NCBI RefSeq assembly: GCF_030373185.1
Contig: NZ_JAUCZH010000001.1
Span: 124,001 to 188,000, forward strand
DNA: 64,000 nucleotides
DNA from: Tabrizicola sp.
GTDB taxonomy: Bacteria > Pseudomonadota > Alphaproteobacteria > Rhodobacterales > Rhodobacteraceae
Direction: 5' to 3'
Under the pieces are notes generated by a model. It was not told where the DNA came from. It saw only the letters and a program-made list of their open reading frames with translations, and searched no databases. How positions within the stretch are numbered: position 1 is the first letter of the stretch; each line of letters begins with the position of its first letter. Positions 39,422-49,848 of this stretch are shown here, piece after piece. The position numbers and the translations under genes are program-made.

Positions 39422-40297
39422 ATGACGGGGATCATCCGGCGCAGCCTGCTTGGGGCAGGTGTGTTTGCAACCGTGGCGGGGCTTGGCTGGTGGCGCTTGG
39501 GCGGTCGTGGGCCAGTCGATGTGGCCTATGGTCCCGGCGCGCGACAAGTGCTGGATGTGACGCTGCCTGCGGGGGCCGGGCCGTTTCCGGTTCTGGTGAT
39601 GATCCACGGCGGCGCGTTCCTGATGGGTGACAAGACCGACATGGCCATCCCGCCCGAGGTGCTTGCGGCAGGCGTCGCCGTCGTGCGGGTGAATTACCGG
39701 TTGTCCGGCACCGATCTTTGGCCCGCGCAGGCCGAAGATTGTCTGGCCGCGATCGTGCATCTGCAACGCAACGGGGTGGCCCTTGGGCTTGATCCGTCGC
39801 GTGTGGTGCTGCTGGGCCAGTCAGCCGGGGCCTTCCTTGCGGTGTCCACGGGGCTCAGCCTTGTCGAGGTCGGACTGCCGCCGAAAGGAGTGGTCAGCCT
39901 GTTCGGCCCAATGGATTTTTCGACGATGGATGAGGATATGGCGACCCTTGGGCGGGTCGCACCGCTTGGGGCTGTCGATGTGGCCGACAGCGCCGAAAGC
40001 CGGTTGCTGGGCTTTGCCATCGGCAGCGACCGGGCCACCGCGCGGGCCATAGGCCCGGTGGGTCGACTGGAGCGGATCAGCGGGCCGCTGCCGCCGCTGT
40101 TCATCCGGCACGGCGATGCCGACCCAATGGTTGCGGACCTGCAATCAGCCCGGTTGCGCAACGCTTGGCTGGCGACTGACCCCGGTGCCGCCGTCGATTT
40201 CGCGCTGGTTCCCGGGGCGGGCCATGGCGGCGAACCTTTCGAGTCCGGCAAGGTGCTGGCCGATCTGCTGGCCTTCCTGCAACGCACGCTTGGCTGA
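39422..40297 (+). CDS. Alpha/beta hydrolase (HSL-like esterase) with N-terminal signal/anchor
   Basis: A 291-residue serine hydrolase. The N-terminus IIRRSLLGAGVFATVAGLG is a twin-Arg-like signal or membrane anchor. HGGAF (62-66) forms the oxyanion hole, GQSAG (132-136) carries the nucleophile Ser134, and HGDADPMV and GAGHGGEPF supply the acid and His. GGAG lies six bases before ATG 39422. A TTG at 39383, overlapping the upstream stop, is an alternative start. Its TGA directly abuts the reverse stop of the next gene. Confidence 0.82.
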   Translation: MTGIIRRSLLGAGVFATVAGLGWWRLGGRGPVDVAYGPGARQVLDVTLPAGAGPFPVLVMIHGGAFLMGDKTDMAIPPEVLAAGVAVVRVNYRLSGTDLWPAQAEDCLAAIVHLQRNGVALGLDPSRVVLLGQSAGAFLAVSTGLSLVEVGLPPKGVVSLFGPMDFSTMDEDMATLGRVAPLGAVDVADSAESRLLGFAIGSDRATARAIGPVGRLERISGPLPPLFIRHGDADPMVADLQSARLRNAWLATDPGAAVDFALVPGAGHGGEPFESGKVLADLLAFLQRTLG

Positions 40298-41020
40298 TCA
40301 GTCCCCGGCCCCGATCTTGCGCAGGTCTTCGCCCTTGATGTGCTTCCAGCCGGCATGGCCAAGGCCAAAGGGCAACGCGATCAGGATGGCGGCCCAGCCA
40401 AAGAGATAGCCCGATACCTGAATGGCCGTCGTTGCCACCGGTCCGGGCGGGGCAGGCGGCGCGTCAACGGGCGGGCCTGCGGTCGCGCTCTTGCCGTCTT
40501 CCAGATCATCGCGGATCCCGCGCAAGGGGTCATCACCGGGTTGCATCGGTTGAGCCAGAACGACCGGGGCGGGATTGGCGGGGGGTGTGCCTGTCTCTGA
40601 AGCAGCCTGAATGGGTGAGCCACGGTCAGGCGTTTCCACGCCCTCCGGCCAGAGATACGGCTCGATCCGCGTCACCAGCGTATTGCCGCGTTTCACATCA
40701 GGGTCGGCGGTGGCGCTTGCATGGGCAAGGGTCGCCGCGAGGTTCTGCACCCAGGCCGCAACGCGCCGGTGCGACGGCACGAACCGGGCCGCCCGGCCAA
40801 GCCGCGCTTCGGGGATGCGTCCCGACCCTGCTGCGATGTTGACAGCGGCCTGACGCAAACCTCCGGCCATCCACGCCAGAAGCGGGGCCACGGCGCTGCG
40901 CGTCAGATGCAGGCTGGCCCGCCCGAAAGCGCGAAGGTCGAACGGCGGGCGCTGGCCGCCCGAGATCCAGATCTTCGGTTTGCCCTCGTCAGGCTTCCGA
41001 CGGTTGGGGGAATCTTTCAT
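40298..41020 (-). CDS. Uncharacterised membrane-anchored protein
   Basis: A 240-residue protein I do not recognise. The N-terminus is basic, a hydrophobic region lies around 40-65 (LTRSAVAPLLAWMAGGLRQA), a Pro/Ala-rich linker fills 125-195, and the C-terminus has one clear membrane helix (about 200-222, TTAIQVSGYLFGWAAILIAL) before a charged tail. It starts 74 bases past the glnA terminator on the same strand, so it is probably transcribed apart from glnA. Confidence 0.6.
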   Translation of the reverse strand: MKDSPNRRKPDEGKPKIWISGGQRPPFDLRAFGRASLHLTRSAVAPLLAWMAGGLRQAAVNIAAGSGRIPEARLGRAARFVPSHRRVAAWVQNLAATLAHASATADPDVKRGNTLVTRIEPYLWPEGVETPDRGSPIQAASETGTPPANPAPVVLAQPMQPGDDPLRGIRDDLEDGKSATAGPPVDAPPAPPGPVATTAIQVSGYLFGWAAILIALPFGLGHAGWKHIKGEDLRKIGAGD

Positions 41021-41093
41021 CGCCAGTGCCTGTCACTTGATCCAGCTCCAAGGATAGGCATCAGCCCTTGGCCGTTCAATCGCAGGATGTGAA

Positions 41094-41118
41094 AAAGGGC
41101 GCCACGGGGGCGCCCTTT
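41094..41118 (-). terminator. Intrinsic terminator of glnA
   Basis: AAAGGGCGCC and GGCGCCCTTT form a perfect 10-bp stem around a five-base loop, followed on the minus strand by further T. It begins 22 bases past the glnA stop. Confidence 0.85.
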
Positions 41119-41139
41119 CGCATGGTAGTGCCGGATGGA

Positions 41140-42549
41140 TCAGCAGCTGTAATACATCTGATACTCGACCGGGTGCGGTGTGTGTTCGTAGGCGTAAACC
41201 TCTTCCCACTTCAGCGCGATATAGCCTTCCAGCTGGTCCTTGGTGAACACGTCGCCCGCCAAGAGGAAGTCCATGTCCTTTTCCAGTTCCTCCAGCGCCT
41301 CGCGCAGCGAGCCGCAGACGGTCGGGATTTCGGCCAGTTCTTCCGGCGGCAGATCGTAAAGATCCTTGTCCGAAGCCGGACCCGGGTCGATCTTGTTCTT
41401 GATGCCGTCAAGGCCAGCCATCAGAAGGGCCGCGAAAGCCAGATAGGGGTTGGCTGCCGGATCGGGGAAACGAGCCTCGACACGCTTGGCCTTCGGCGAT
41501 TCGGTCCACGGAATACGGACGCAGCCCGACCGGTTGCGGGCCGAATAGGCGCGCAGAACCGGGGCTTCAAAGCCGGGGATCAGGCGCTTGTAGCTGTTGG
41601 TGGACGGGTTGGTCAGCGCGTTCAGCGCTTTGGCGTGCTTCAGGATGCCACCGATGAACCACAGGGCTTCCTGCGAAAGATCAGCATATTTGTCGCCTGC
41701 GAACAAGGGCTTGCCGCCCTTCCAGATCGACATGTTGACATGCATCCCCGACCCGTTGTCGCCCTTCATCGGCTTTGGCATGAAGGTCACGGTCTTGCCG
41801 TAGGCGTGGGCCACGTTGTGGATCACATACTTGTACTTCTGGATGTTGTCGGCCTGTTCGACCAGACCACCGAAGATCATGCCAAGTTCGTGCTGGCAGG
41901 TCGCAACCTCGTGGTGGTGCTTGTCGACCTTGATGCCCATCCGCTTCATCGTGGACAGCATCTCGCCGCGGATGTCCTGGGCTTCGTCCACCGGGTTGAC
42001 CGGGAAATAGCCGCCCTTGTGGCCCGCGCGGTGGCCGTAGTTGCCGCCTTCGGTCACGGTGTCGGTGTTCCAGGCAGCAGCCTCGGCGTCGATCTCATAG
42101 GCCACCTTGCGCGGGGTGACCGAGTAGCGCACGTCGTCGAACAGGAAGAATTCCGCTTCCGGGCCGAAATAGGCGGCGTCGCCAACACCGGAGGACTTGA
42201 GGTAAGCCTCGGCCTTCAGTGCAGTCTGGCGCGGGCAGCGGCTGTAAGCCTCACCGGTGTCGGGCTCCACCACGACGCAATGCACGCACATGGTCTTTTC
42301 GGCGTAGAATGGGTCGATGTAGACCGAAGCCGGATCGGGGATCAGCTTCATGTCGGACTGGTCGATCGATTTCCAGCCCGCGATCGACGAGCCGTCGAAC
42401 ATGAAGCCTTCCTCGAAGAATTCCTCATCCACAAGATCGACAACCAGCGTGACGTGCTGGAGTTTGCCCTTGGGGTCGGTGAAGCGGATGTCGACGTATT
42501 CGACGTCTTCGTCCTTCATCAGTTTCAGAGCTTTCGCTACTGCGCTCAT
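41140..42549 (-). CDS. glnA: Glutamine synthetase type I
   Basis: A 469-residue GSI that makes glutamine from glutamate, ammonia and ATP. It has FDGSSIAGW (about 53-61), [13 protein letters not shown]-like ([16 protein letters not shown] seen) and the adenylylation loop with Tyr in [10 protein letters not shown], so activity is probably controlled by GlnE. ATG 42549 has an AAAGG seven bases before it, better than the ATG directly upstream. glnB lies 94 bases upstream on the same strand, the usual glnBA operon. Confidence 0.97.
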   Translation of the reverse strand: MSAVAKALKLMKDEDVEYVDIRFTDPKGKLQHVTLVVDLVDEEFFEEGFMFDGSSIAGWKSIDQSDMKLIPDPASVYIDPFYAEKTMCVHCVVVEPDTGEAYSRCPRQTALKAEAYLKSSGVGDAAYFGPEAEFFLFDDVRYSVTPRKVAYEIDAEAAAWNTDTVTEGGNYGHRAGHKGGYFPVNPVDEAQDIRGEMLSTMKRMGIKVDKHHHEVATCQHELGMIFGGLVEQADNIQKYKYVIHNVAHAYGKTVTFMPKPMKGDNGSGMHVNMSIWKGGKPLFAGDKYADLSQEALWFIGGILKHAKALNALTNPSTNSYKRLIPGFEAPVLRAYSARNRSGCVRIPWTESPKAKRVEARFPDPAANPYLAFAALLMAGLDGIKNKIDPGPASDKDLYDLPPEELAEIPTVCGSLREALEELEKDMDFLLAGDVFTKDQLEGYIALKWEEVYAYEHTPHPVEYQMYYSC

Positions 42550-42643
42550 CATGCTGCCTTTCGGTTAACGTTTCGCTTTGGGCGGTCAGGCCCGGTGTCA
42601 GGTTCCGCCTAGGAATTTTCGCCAAAAATTCCCGGGTCGCAGG

Positions 42644-42997
<354 letters not shown>

Positions 42998-43154
42998 TTA
43001 CTTTCCGTCTTTGCCCGTCTGATCACTTCCCTGCAGGGGGGACAATGTGAGAGGGTTTGGCATCGCGGCCTTGGCAGGGTAAATTCGGGCGGGCGCTGTA
43101 AATTTGTGCGATGCGGCTAAAAAATAGGCTGAATATAAACGGGGTGCCGAAAGA

Positions 43155-44774
43155 ATGACCGAACTCCTGACCGCAGCGCAGATGCGGGCCATTGAGCAGG
43201 CGGCAATCGCCTCGGGCGAGGTCACGGGCCTGGAGCTGATGGAACGCGCCGGGCGGGGCGTGGTCGAGGCGATCTTCGAGGAATGGCCGGAACTGCGCGC
43301 CACCTCGCACCGGGCAGTGGTCCTCTGCGGCCCTGGCAACAACGGCGGCGACGGGTTTGTCGTCGCGCGGCTGTTGAAAGAGTGGGGCTGGGAGGTGGAG
43401 GTCTTCCTCTACGGCGACCCGGAGCGCCTGCCGCCGGACGCGCGGGCGAACTATGAGCGCTGGGTGGGGATGGGGGAGGTCATACCCTTTGACACCGAGA
43501 AGGGCGCTGAGGATGCTGTGTTCCTCATTGCTCAAGCTGTCGATCAGGTCTTGATTGATGCGCTTTTCGGGATTGGCCTTTCGCGCCCCTTGGAAGGAGC
43601 GATTGCCACACTCTTGCGATCGCTTGACGACAAGCTGGATGAAAGCGTCGGCAGGTACGTCGCTGTGGATACGCCATCTGGTCTTTGCGCCGACTCTGGC
43701 CGTTCACTGGGAAAGTGGCCTCGTCGAGCGGACCTGACCGTAACTTTTCACCGTCCAAAGCCCGGACACATGCTGGCCGACGGCCCATACTTTTGTGGTC
43801 GTGTCGCTGTTTGCGATATCGGTCTTCCGGACATGGCGTCGAAAAGGCAGGAACGGGTCACCGCCATTCAGGGCGCTCATCCCATGCTGAAGAAAGCGCG
43901 GATCTACGCCCACAAATACGCCCATGGCCACGCCCTTATCCTTTCCGGCCCCTCCGGTCGCGGCGGGGCGGCGCGGCTTGCGGCGCGGGGGGCGCTCAGG
44001 ATCGGGGCGGGTGTGGTGACGGTGGGGTGTCCGTTGGACGCCATCCCCGAAAACGCCGCACGGCTGGATGCGGTGATGCTGCGGGGGGTGGCGGATGGGG
44101 CGGCTCTTGCCGGAGTGCTGGAGGATCAGCGGATCAATGCGCTGTGCCTTGGGCCGGGGATGGGGACCGCTGCGCGGGAAGCGGGGTTAGTGGGGGTGGC
44201 GTTGGGTGAACGCCGGTCTGAAGCCCGGCCTACATCCGCTGTAGGCCGGGCTTCAGACCGGCACACCCGACCGAACCTCGTCCTCGACGCCGACGCCTTC
44301 ACGATTCTGTCGCAAACCCCCGACCTCTTCGCCGCCCTGCACGACGGATGCGTCCTCACCCCCCATGCCGGAGAATTCGCCCGCCTCTTCCCCGACATCG
44401 CCGAGAAGCTCGCGGCCCCCGCCACCAAGGGCCCCGCCTATTCCAAGGTCGATGCCACCCGCGAGGCTGCCGCACGGGCGGGCTGCGTGGTCCTTTACAA
44501 AGGCCCCGACACGGTGATCGCCGACCCCACGGGCCGCTGCGCCATCAACTCGGCCCATTATGACCGTGCGGCACCTTGGCTTGCGACCGCCGGGGCCGGG
44601 GATGTGCTGGCCGGGTTCATCACCGGGCTTCTGGCGCGGGGGGGCGGCCCGTTTGATGCGGCCTGCACCGGGGCATGGCTGCATGTGGAGGCTGCGCTGT
44701 CCTTTGGCCCCGGCCTGATCGCCGAGGATCTGGCCGAAGAACTGCCGAAGGTGTTCCGCGCCCTGGGGGTTTAG
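43155..44774 (+). CDS. nnr: Bifunctional NAD(P)H-hydrate repair enzyme Nnr (epimerase and ADP-dependent dehydratase)
   Basis: A 539-residue metabolite-repair enzyme. The N-terminal epimerase domain (about 1-215) has LTAAQMRAIEQAA and GPGNNGGDGFVVARLL. The C-terminal dehydratase domain (about 240-535) has LSGPSGRGGAARLAARGAL, LTPHAGEFARLFP and the ATP/ADP loop ATAGAGDVLAGFITGLLARG. Two oddities occur: a 51-base perfect palindromic element is inserted in frame (44212-44262, residues about 353-370) before the VLDADAF strand, and 43500-43870 has clearly lower G+C than both flanks. Other motifs are intact, so it may still be active. Confidence 0.92.
   Translation: MTELLTAAQMRAIEQAAIASGEVTGLELMERAGRGVVEAIFEEWPELRATSHRAVVLCGPGNNGGDGFVVARLLKEWGWEVEVFLYGDPERLPPDARANYERWVGMGEVIPFDTEKGAEDAVFLIAQAVDQVLIDALFGIGLSRPLEGAIATLLRSLDDKLDESVGRYVAVDTPSGLCADSGRSLGKWPRRADLTVTFHRPKPGHMLADGPYFCGRVAVCDIGLPDMASKRQERVTAIQGAHPMLKKARIYAHKYAHGHALILSGPSGRGGAARLAARGALRIGAGVVTVGCPLDAIPENAARLDAVMLRGVADGAALAGVLEDQRINALCLGPGMGTAAREAGLVGVALGERRSEARPTSAVGRASDRHTRPNLVLDADAFTILSQTPDLFAALHDGCVLTPHAGEFARLFPDIAEKLAAPATKGPAYSKVDATREAAARAGCVVLYKGPDTVIADPTGRCAINSAHYDRAAPWLATAGAGDVLAGFITGLLARGGGPFDAACTGAWLHVEAALSFGPGLIAEDLAEELPKVFRALGV
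44212..44262. repeat. In-frame palindromic (REP-like) element inside nnr
   Basis: Two perfect 22-base arms, 44212-44233 and 44241-44262, flank a seven-base loop (ATCCGCT). The arms begin GCCGGTCTGAAGCCCGG. At 51 bases it is a multiple of three and adds 17 codons with no stop. It resembles REP/BIME units, here inside a coding sequence as in Rickettsia palindromic elements. No second copy is visible in this window. Confidence 0.85.
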
Positions 44775-44781
44775 GGTAGCA

Positions 44782-46233
44782 CTAAACTGCGCCGCGCCCG
44801 ATATAGCCCCGCAAGACTTCTGCCGTGCCTTTCGCCCAAAGGCCATTCAGCGCCTTGGTGAAGGCCGCGACGAACCGCACGTCCTTGTTCAGATCGCCAT
44901 AGATCGGCTTCATCTGCAACCAGACCACGGGGGCGTCCTTGGCGGCCTTCGATTGGGCTTGCAGATAATCCCAGTTCGGGTCGTTCGGCGGGATCGCGGT
45001 GCCGCTGTCGGTCACCCCGTAGCAATACCGGCACCAGAGCGCCGAGACGAGCGCGAGGCCGTCGATCCTGCCCCCCGCCGCCAGCGCGTCGCGCAGGGCG
45101 GGGATGATGAACTTCGGCTGGCGGTTCGATCCGTCGAGGCAAAGGCGGCGCTCGGTGTCGGCGATCTCGGGGTTGGAGAAGCGCGCGACGATCTGCTGGT
45201 AATAGTCGGGGATGTTGGTGTCGGGGACGGGGGGGACGTAGGGGATGATCTCTTCCGTCTCGACCTTGTCAAGGAAGCCCCGGATCAGGGGATGGGCCAT
45301 GGCCTCGTGGACATATTCGATATCCATCAGCCCGCCGGGATAGGCGATGGTCGCGTGGCCGCCGTTCAGGATGCGGATCTTCATCGCCTCATAGGCGTGG
45401 ACGTGGGGGGTGAAGGTGACGCCGACCTTTTCCAGCGGCGGGCGGCCGGTGGGGAAATTGTCTTCCAGCACCCATTGGCGGAAGGGTTCGCAGGTGACAG
45501 GGACCGGATCATTGCCAAGTCCGAAGGCGGCGGCCATCTCGCGTTCGCGGGGGCCGGTGGCGGGGGTGATGCGGTCGACCATGCCATTGGGGAAAGCGAC
45601 ATGCGTCGCGATCCAATCGGCCAGCGCGGGATCCTTGATGCGGGCAAGGCCCACGACAGCGGATTTCGTGACCTCGCCATTGCCGGGCAGGTTGTCGCAG
45701 CTCATCACCGTGAAGGGGGGCGTTCCGTTCGCGCGCCTTGCCTTCAGGGCGGCGATCATCGCGCCAAAGGCGGTGCGGTGGGGATTCGGGGCGTCGGCGG
45801 CGATGTCGGGGGCGTTCGGGTCGAACTTGCCGGTCGCGGGGTCGATGAAATAGCCGCCTTCAGTCACGGTCAGCGAGACGATGCGGATTTCCGGCCGGGT
45901 CATCGCGGCGACGAGGGATGCATTGTCAGCCTCGACCGGCAGAAAGTCGATCATGCTGCCGATGCGGCGGGCGGATTTGCCGGCAGGGTCAAGCTCGATG
46001 ATGGTAGAGAGGCAGTCCTGTGACTTGAGGGCATCGCGCATGCGGGCGTCACCTTCACGGACACCGGCGCCAAGGATGGCCCAGTCGTGACCCTCACCCA
46101 GGGCGAAAAGGTCGTCGAGGTAGACGGCCATATGGGCGCGGTGAAAGTTGCCAAGCCCGATGTGGACGATGCCGGGGGTCAGCTTTGAGCGGTCATAGGC
46201 GGGGAGTTGCGGGGCGGGGAGGTGCGCTTGCAT
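44782..46233 (-). CDS. mtlK: Mannitol 2-dehydrogenase
   Basis: A 483-residue polyol dehydrogenase of the long-chain mannitol dehydrogenase family, oxidising D-mannitol to fructose with NAD. The N-terminal GIVHIGLGNFHRAHMAVYLDD is the cofactor region, and KIRILNGGH (K285, N290, H293 by my count) is the catalytic K-x4-N-x2-H motif. Last gene of the polyol operon, 2 bases after smoS. Its position after smoS matches mtlK of Rhodobacter sphaeroides. Confidence 0.93.
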   Translation of the reverse strand: MQAHLPAPQLPAYDRSKLTPGIVHIGLGNFHRAHMAVYLDDLFALGEGHDWAILGAGVREGDARMRDALKSQDCLSTIIELDPAGKSARRIGSMIDFLPVEADNASLVAAMTRPEIRIVSLTVTEGGYFIDPATGKFDPNAPDIAADAPNPHRTAFGAMIAALKARRANGTPPFTVMSCDNLPGNGEVTKSAVVGLARIKDPALADWIATHVAFPNGMVDRITPATGPREREMAAAFGLGNDPVPVTCEPFRQWVLEDNFPTGRPPLEKVGVTFTPHVHAYEAMKIRILNGGHATIAYPGGLMDIEYVHEAMAHPLIRGFLDKVETEEIIPYVPPVPDTNIPDYYQQIVARFSNPEIADTERRLCLDGSNRQPKFIIPALRDALAAGGRIDGLALVSALWCRYCYGVTDSGTAIPPNDPNWDYLQAQSKAAKDAPVVWLQMKPIYGDLNKDVRFVAAFTKALNGLWAKGTAEVLRGYIGRGAV

Positions 46234-46235
46234 TG

Positions 46236-47003
46236 TCAGGCCATCCAGTTGCCGCCGTCCACGCCAAAGCATTGGGCGACGATGTATTTCGCTTCGGGCG
46301 TGGCAAGGAAGATTGCCATGCCGGTCAGGTCTTGGGCTGTCCCCATGCGGCCGAAGGGGACGGCGGCGCCGACCTCGCGCTTCTTCTGGCCGGGGGCCTT
46401 GCCTTCGTATTTCGCGAAGAAGGCATCCACCCCGTCCCAGTGTTCGCCGTCGACCACACCGGGGGCGATGGCATTGACGTTGATGCCGTGGCGGATCAGG
46501 TCGAGGCCCGCCGACTGGGTGAGCGAGATGACGGCAGCCTTCGTGGCGCAGTAGACGGCGACGAGTCCCTCGCCGCGCCGCCCGGCCTGCGAGGCCATGT
46601 TGATGATCGTCCCGGCACCCCGTGGGATCATGTGACGGGCGGCGGCCTGCATGGCAAAGAGGGTGCCTGCGACGTTGACGGCGAAGAGCCGGTCATGATC
46701 CGCCCGGGTGATTTCGACGATGGGGGCCGCAGAAAACAGGGCTGCGTTGTTGATCAAGATATCAAGCTGGCCCATCCGGCGCACCGTTTCGGCGAAACCG
46801 GCGTCGATGCTGGTCTGATCGGTCACGTCCATCACGATGGGGTGCGCTTTTGGCCCCAGCTTCTGTGCCGCCAGCGACACGGCGGCGGCGTTCACGTCGG
46901 CCAGTGCCACCGTCGCGCCTTCCGCGATATAGGCGCGAGCAAACTCGAACCCGATGCCACGCGCGGCCCCGGTGATCAGGGCGGTCTTGCCTGCAAGTCT
47001 CAT
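46236..47003 (-). CDS. smoS: Sorbitol dehydrogenase (short-chain dehydrogenase SmoS)
   Basis: A 255-residue SDR enzyme oxidising sorbitol to fructose, and probably galactitol and L-iditol. It has TGAARGIG (11-18), NNAALF and the catalytic S138, Y151 and K155 (YCATK). Length and gene place match R. sphaeroides sorbitol dehydrogenase. It overlaps smoK by 4 bases (ATGA). Confidence 0.92.
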   Translation of the reverse strand: MRLAGKTALITGAARGIGFEFARAYIAEGATVALADVNAAAVSLAAQKLGPKAHPIVMDVTDQTSIDAGFAETVRRMGQLDILINNAALFSAAPIVEITRADHDRLFAVNVAGTLFAMQAAARHMIPRGAGTIINMASQAGRRGEGLVAVYCATKAAVISLTQSAGLDLIRHGINVNAIAPGVVDGEHWDGVDAFFAKYEGKAPGQKKREVGAAVPFGRMGTAQDLTGMAIFLATPEAKYIVAQCFGVDGGNWMA

Positions 47004-47992
47004 GCCAGTGCCAACCCGTTTGCGTCAAAGCGGTGGATCTTGCCGGCGGGGTTCAGCTTCACCCGGTCGCCGTGGTGAACGCCCAACTCGCCCGACCCGC
47101 GCACGTTGATGATGCCGATGCCCGGGACATCGACCTTGATGAAGCTGTCGGAGCCGAGATGTTCCGACAGGCCGACCACGCCTTCCCAGGGGCCGTCGCC
47201 GACGGTGATGTGTTCGGGACGCGCGCCAATGGTGTGGGCGCCGTGCTTTGCGGCCTCTGGCCCCTCGATCAGGTTCATCTTCGGGCTGCCGATGAAGCCG
47301 GCGACGAAGACGTTCTTGGGGTTGTGATAAAGGTCTAGCGGAGAGCCCACCTGTTCGATGCGGCCCGCGTTCAGCACCACGATCTTGTCGGCCATGGTCA
47401 TCGCCTCGACCTGGTCGTGGGTCACATAGATCATCGTGGTTTTCAGCGACTGGTGCAGCTCGCTGATTTCCTGCCGCATGCCGACGCGCAAGGCGGCGTC
47501 AAGGTTCGACAGCGGCTCGTCAAAAAGGAACGCGGCAGGTTCGCGCACGATGGCGCGACCGATGGCGACACGCTGGCGCTGGCCGCCGGACAACTGGCCG
47601 GGCTTGCGGTCAAGGTAGTTCGTCAGGTTCAGGACCGAGGCCGCGCGCTGGATGCGCTTTTCAGCCTCTGCCGGGTCCATCCCGGCCATCTTCAGCGGAA
47701 AGCCGATGTTCTTCTTCACCGACATATGCGGGTAAAGCGCATAGCTTTGGAACACCATGGCAAGGCCGCGCTTTGCCGGGGGCAGGGCGGTGGCGTCCTT
47801 GCCGTCGATCGAGATGGTGCCGGAAGTGGTATCCTCCAGCCCCGCGATCAGGCGCAGGAGGGTGGACTTGCCGCAGCCCGAGGGGCCGACGAAGACGACG
47901 AATTCACCGTCCTTGATGTCAAGATCGACACCGGGGATGACGTCCACCTCGCCAAAGGATTTGCGGACCTGGTTGAGTGTGATCTGTCCCAT
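47000..47992 (-). CDS. smoK: Polyol ABC transporter ATP-binding protein
   Basis: A 330-residue ATPase of the MalK/UgpC type. Walker A is GPSGCGKST (about 36-44), the signature [14 protein letters not shown], Walker [14 protein letters not shown], and a C-terminal TOBE-like regulatory domain follows (about 235-330). It drives the SmoEFG importer from the cytoplasmic face. Eight bases follow the smoG gene. Confidence 0.94.
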   Translation of the reverse strand: MGQITLNQVRKSFGEVDVIPGVDLDIKDGEFVVFVGPSGCGKSTLLRLIAGLEDTTSGTISIDGKDATALPPAKRGLAMVFQSYALYPHMSVKKNIGFPLKMAGMDPAEAEKRIQRAASVLNLTNYLDRKPGQLSGGQRQRVAIGRAIVREPAAFLFDEPLSNLDAALRVGMRQEISELHQSLKTTMIYVTHDQVEAMTMADKIVVLNAGRIEQVGSPLDLYHNPKNVFVAGFIGSPKMNLIEGPEAAKHGAHTIGARPEHITVGDGPWEGVVGLSEHLGSDSFIKVDVPGIGIINVRGSGELGVHHGDRVKLNPAGKIHRFDANGLALA

Positions 47993-47999
47993 GTTTCCC

Positions 48000-48830
48000 T
48001 CACTTCACCGCGCCGAAGGTCAGGCCGCGGACGAGTTGTTTCTGGCTGAACCAGCCAAGGATAAGGATCGGCATGATGGCCATGGCCGAGGCTGCCGAAA
48101 GTTTCGCGTAGAAAAGTCCCTGCGGTGCCGAGAAGCTGGCGATGAAGGCCGACAGGGGGGCCGCCTTGGTGGTGGTCAGCACGATGGTCCAGAACGCCTC
48201 GTTCCAGGCCAGGATGATGTTCAGCAAGCAGGTTGAGGCGATGCCCGGCAGTGCCATCGGGGTCAGGACGTAGACGATCTCACCCCAGAGCGAGGCCCCG
48301 TCCATACGCGACGCTTCCAGGATCTCGGCGGGGATTTCCTTGAAGTAGGTGTAGAGCATCCAGATGATGATCGGCAGGTTCATCAGCATCAGCGCTATGA
48401 CAAGGCCGATGCGGGTGTCGATCAGGCCGGTCCGCAGGAAGATCAGGTAGATCGGGATCATCACCGCGACGGCGGGCATCATCTTGGTGGACAGCATCCA
48501 CATCAGCAGATCCTTGGTCCGCTTGCCCGGCACGAAGGCCATGGCCCAGGCGGCGGGGATCGCGATGGCAAGACCCAGCAGCGTGGAGCCGACCGAGATG
48601 ACGACCGAGTTCCAGAAGAAGCGCGGGTAGTCGGACCGCGCCCAGACCTCGGCATAGTTGTCCAGCGTCCAGTCGGCGGTGAACAGTTGTGGCGGCGAGG
48701 CGACGGCGGAGACTTCGGTCTTGAAGCTGGTAAGGATCATCCAGAGGACGGGAAAGAAGATGATCAGCGCCACGGTCCAGGCGGACAGGGTCATCATCAT
48801 CTTGCGGCGGGGGCTAAGGCTGCGTGCCAT
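48000..48830 (-). CDS. smoG: Polyol ABC transporter permease (SmoG type)
   Basis: A 276-residue, six-helix permease of the MalG family. The EAA loop reads [29 protein letters not shown] (about 180-208). AAGGAG precedes ATG 48830 by eight bases; an in-frame ATG 36 bases upstream lies inside the smoF gene. Confidence 0.93.
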   Translation of the reverse strand: MARSLSPRRKMMMTLSAWTVALIIFFPVLWMILTSFKTEVSAVASPPQLFTADWTLDNYAEVWARSDYPRFFWNSVVISVGSTLLGLAIAIPAAWAMAFVPGKRTKDLLMWMLSTKMMPAVAVMIPIYLIFLRTGLIDTRIGLVIALMLMNLPIIIWMLYTYFKEIPAEILEASRMDGASLWGEIVYVLTPMALPGIASTCLLNIILAWNEAFWTIVLTTTKAAPLSAFIASFSAPQGLFYAKLSAASAMAIMPILILGWFSQKQLVRGLTFGAVK

Positions 48831-48843
48831 GTCGGGTGCTCCT

Positions 48844-49716
48844 TCAGGCGTCCAGATGCCGGCCAATGCCGCGCATCAGGAAGTAGGCCACGATATTGGC
48901 CAGGATCACCGCGATGATCCCGCCGGCTGCGGCGCGCCCGATGTCCTTGGCCGCGATCGCCTGTTTGAAGATCATGTAGGGCAGCGTGGTAGAGGCCGAA
49001 CCGGGGCCGCCTTGGGTGGTCGTGAAGATCTCGCCGAAGATGCCCAGAAGGAAGATCGTCTGGATCAGGATGACCACGGTGATCGCCCGGGTCATGTGCG
49101 GCAGGATGATGTAGCGGAACCGGCTGACGGCGCTTGCCCCGTCCATCTCGGCGGCCTCAAGCTGTTCGGACGACAGCGATTGCAGCGCGGTCAGAAGGAT
49201 CAGCGTGGCGAAGGGCAGCCATTCCCAGGCGACGATGAAGATCACCGAGGCCATAGGGTAGCTTTCCATGAAAAGGATCGGTTTCATCCCAAGACCCTGC
49301 GCGAAGGACGCGAACATGCCGTTCTGGGGGTGCATGAACAGGTTTTCCCAGATCGAGGCGGCCACGGGCGGCATGACGAAGAACGGCGAGATCACCAGGA
49401 TCCGCAACGGCCCCTGACCCCAGATCGGCTGGTCGATCAGCAGCGCGATCAGGGTTCCGAAGACGATCGTGATGGCCAGAACGCCGCCGACCAAGAGAAG
49501 CGTGTTCGAGATCGCCATCCAGAATTCGGGCGAGTTGATGAACCAGGTATAGTTCCGAAAACCGACCCAGCCGGTCCGCTCGGGCGAGATGAGCCGATAG
49601 AGCCGGAACGAATAGTAGATCGCCATCGCCAGAGGGATCGCCATCCAGACAAGCAGGACGATGACAGAGGGTGCGACCATCAGGCGCGCTGCAAGGCGTG
49701 AGGATTGCGTTGCCAC
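48844..49716 (-). CDS. smoF: Polyol ABC transporter permease (SmoF type)
   Basis: A 290-residue MalF-type permease starting at GTG, with six helices. The EAA loop is EQLEAAEMDGASAVSRFRYIILPHMTRAI (about 185-213). It lies 132 bases after smoE, with a strong hairpin between them. Confidence 0.92.
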   Translation of the reverse strand: MATQSSRLAARLMVAPSVIVLLVWMAIPLAMAIYYSFRLYRLISPERTGWVGFRNYTWFINSPEFWMAISNTLLLVGGVLAITIVFGTLIALLIDQPIWGQGPLRILVISPFFVMPPVAASIWENLFMHPQNGMFASFAQGLGMKPILFMESYPMASVIFIVAWEWLPFATLILLTALQSLSSEQLEAAEMDGASAVSRFRYIILPHMTRAITVVILIQTIFLLGIFGEIFTTTQGGPGSASTTLPYMIFKQAIAAKDIGRAAAGGIIAVILANIVAYFLMRGIGRHLDA

Positions 49717-49814
49717 GGGTGTGTCTCCGCTTCAGGGGTTAAGCTGATCCAGATGGATGGGTTACGACCGGGCAAACCCACCGCATCCTGGAACCTGCGG
49801 GGGGAGAAAGAGGG

Positions 49815-49842
49815 GAACCCGGCCCGATGTCGGGCCGGGTTC
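49815..49842 (-). terminator. Perfect hairpin between smoE and smoF
   Basis: Two 13-base arms (GAACCCGGCCCGA and its complement) leave only two bases in the centre. It stands 7 bases after the smoE stop. Such stems after a binding-protein gene usually protect the mRNA or partly end transcription, giving more binding protein than permease. No real T tract is present. Confidence 0.75.
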
Positions 49843-49848
49843 GTGGTC

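Noticed and set aside
41068-42612. Plus-strand open frame of 514 codons opposite glnA
   Set aside because: glnA is unmistakable and the antisense frame has only composition-driven Val/His/Gly richness.
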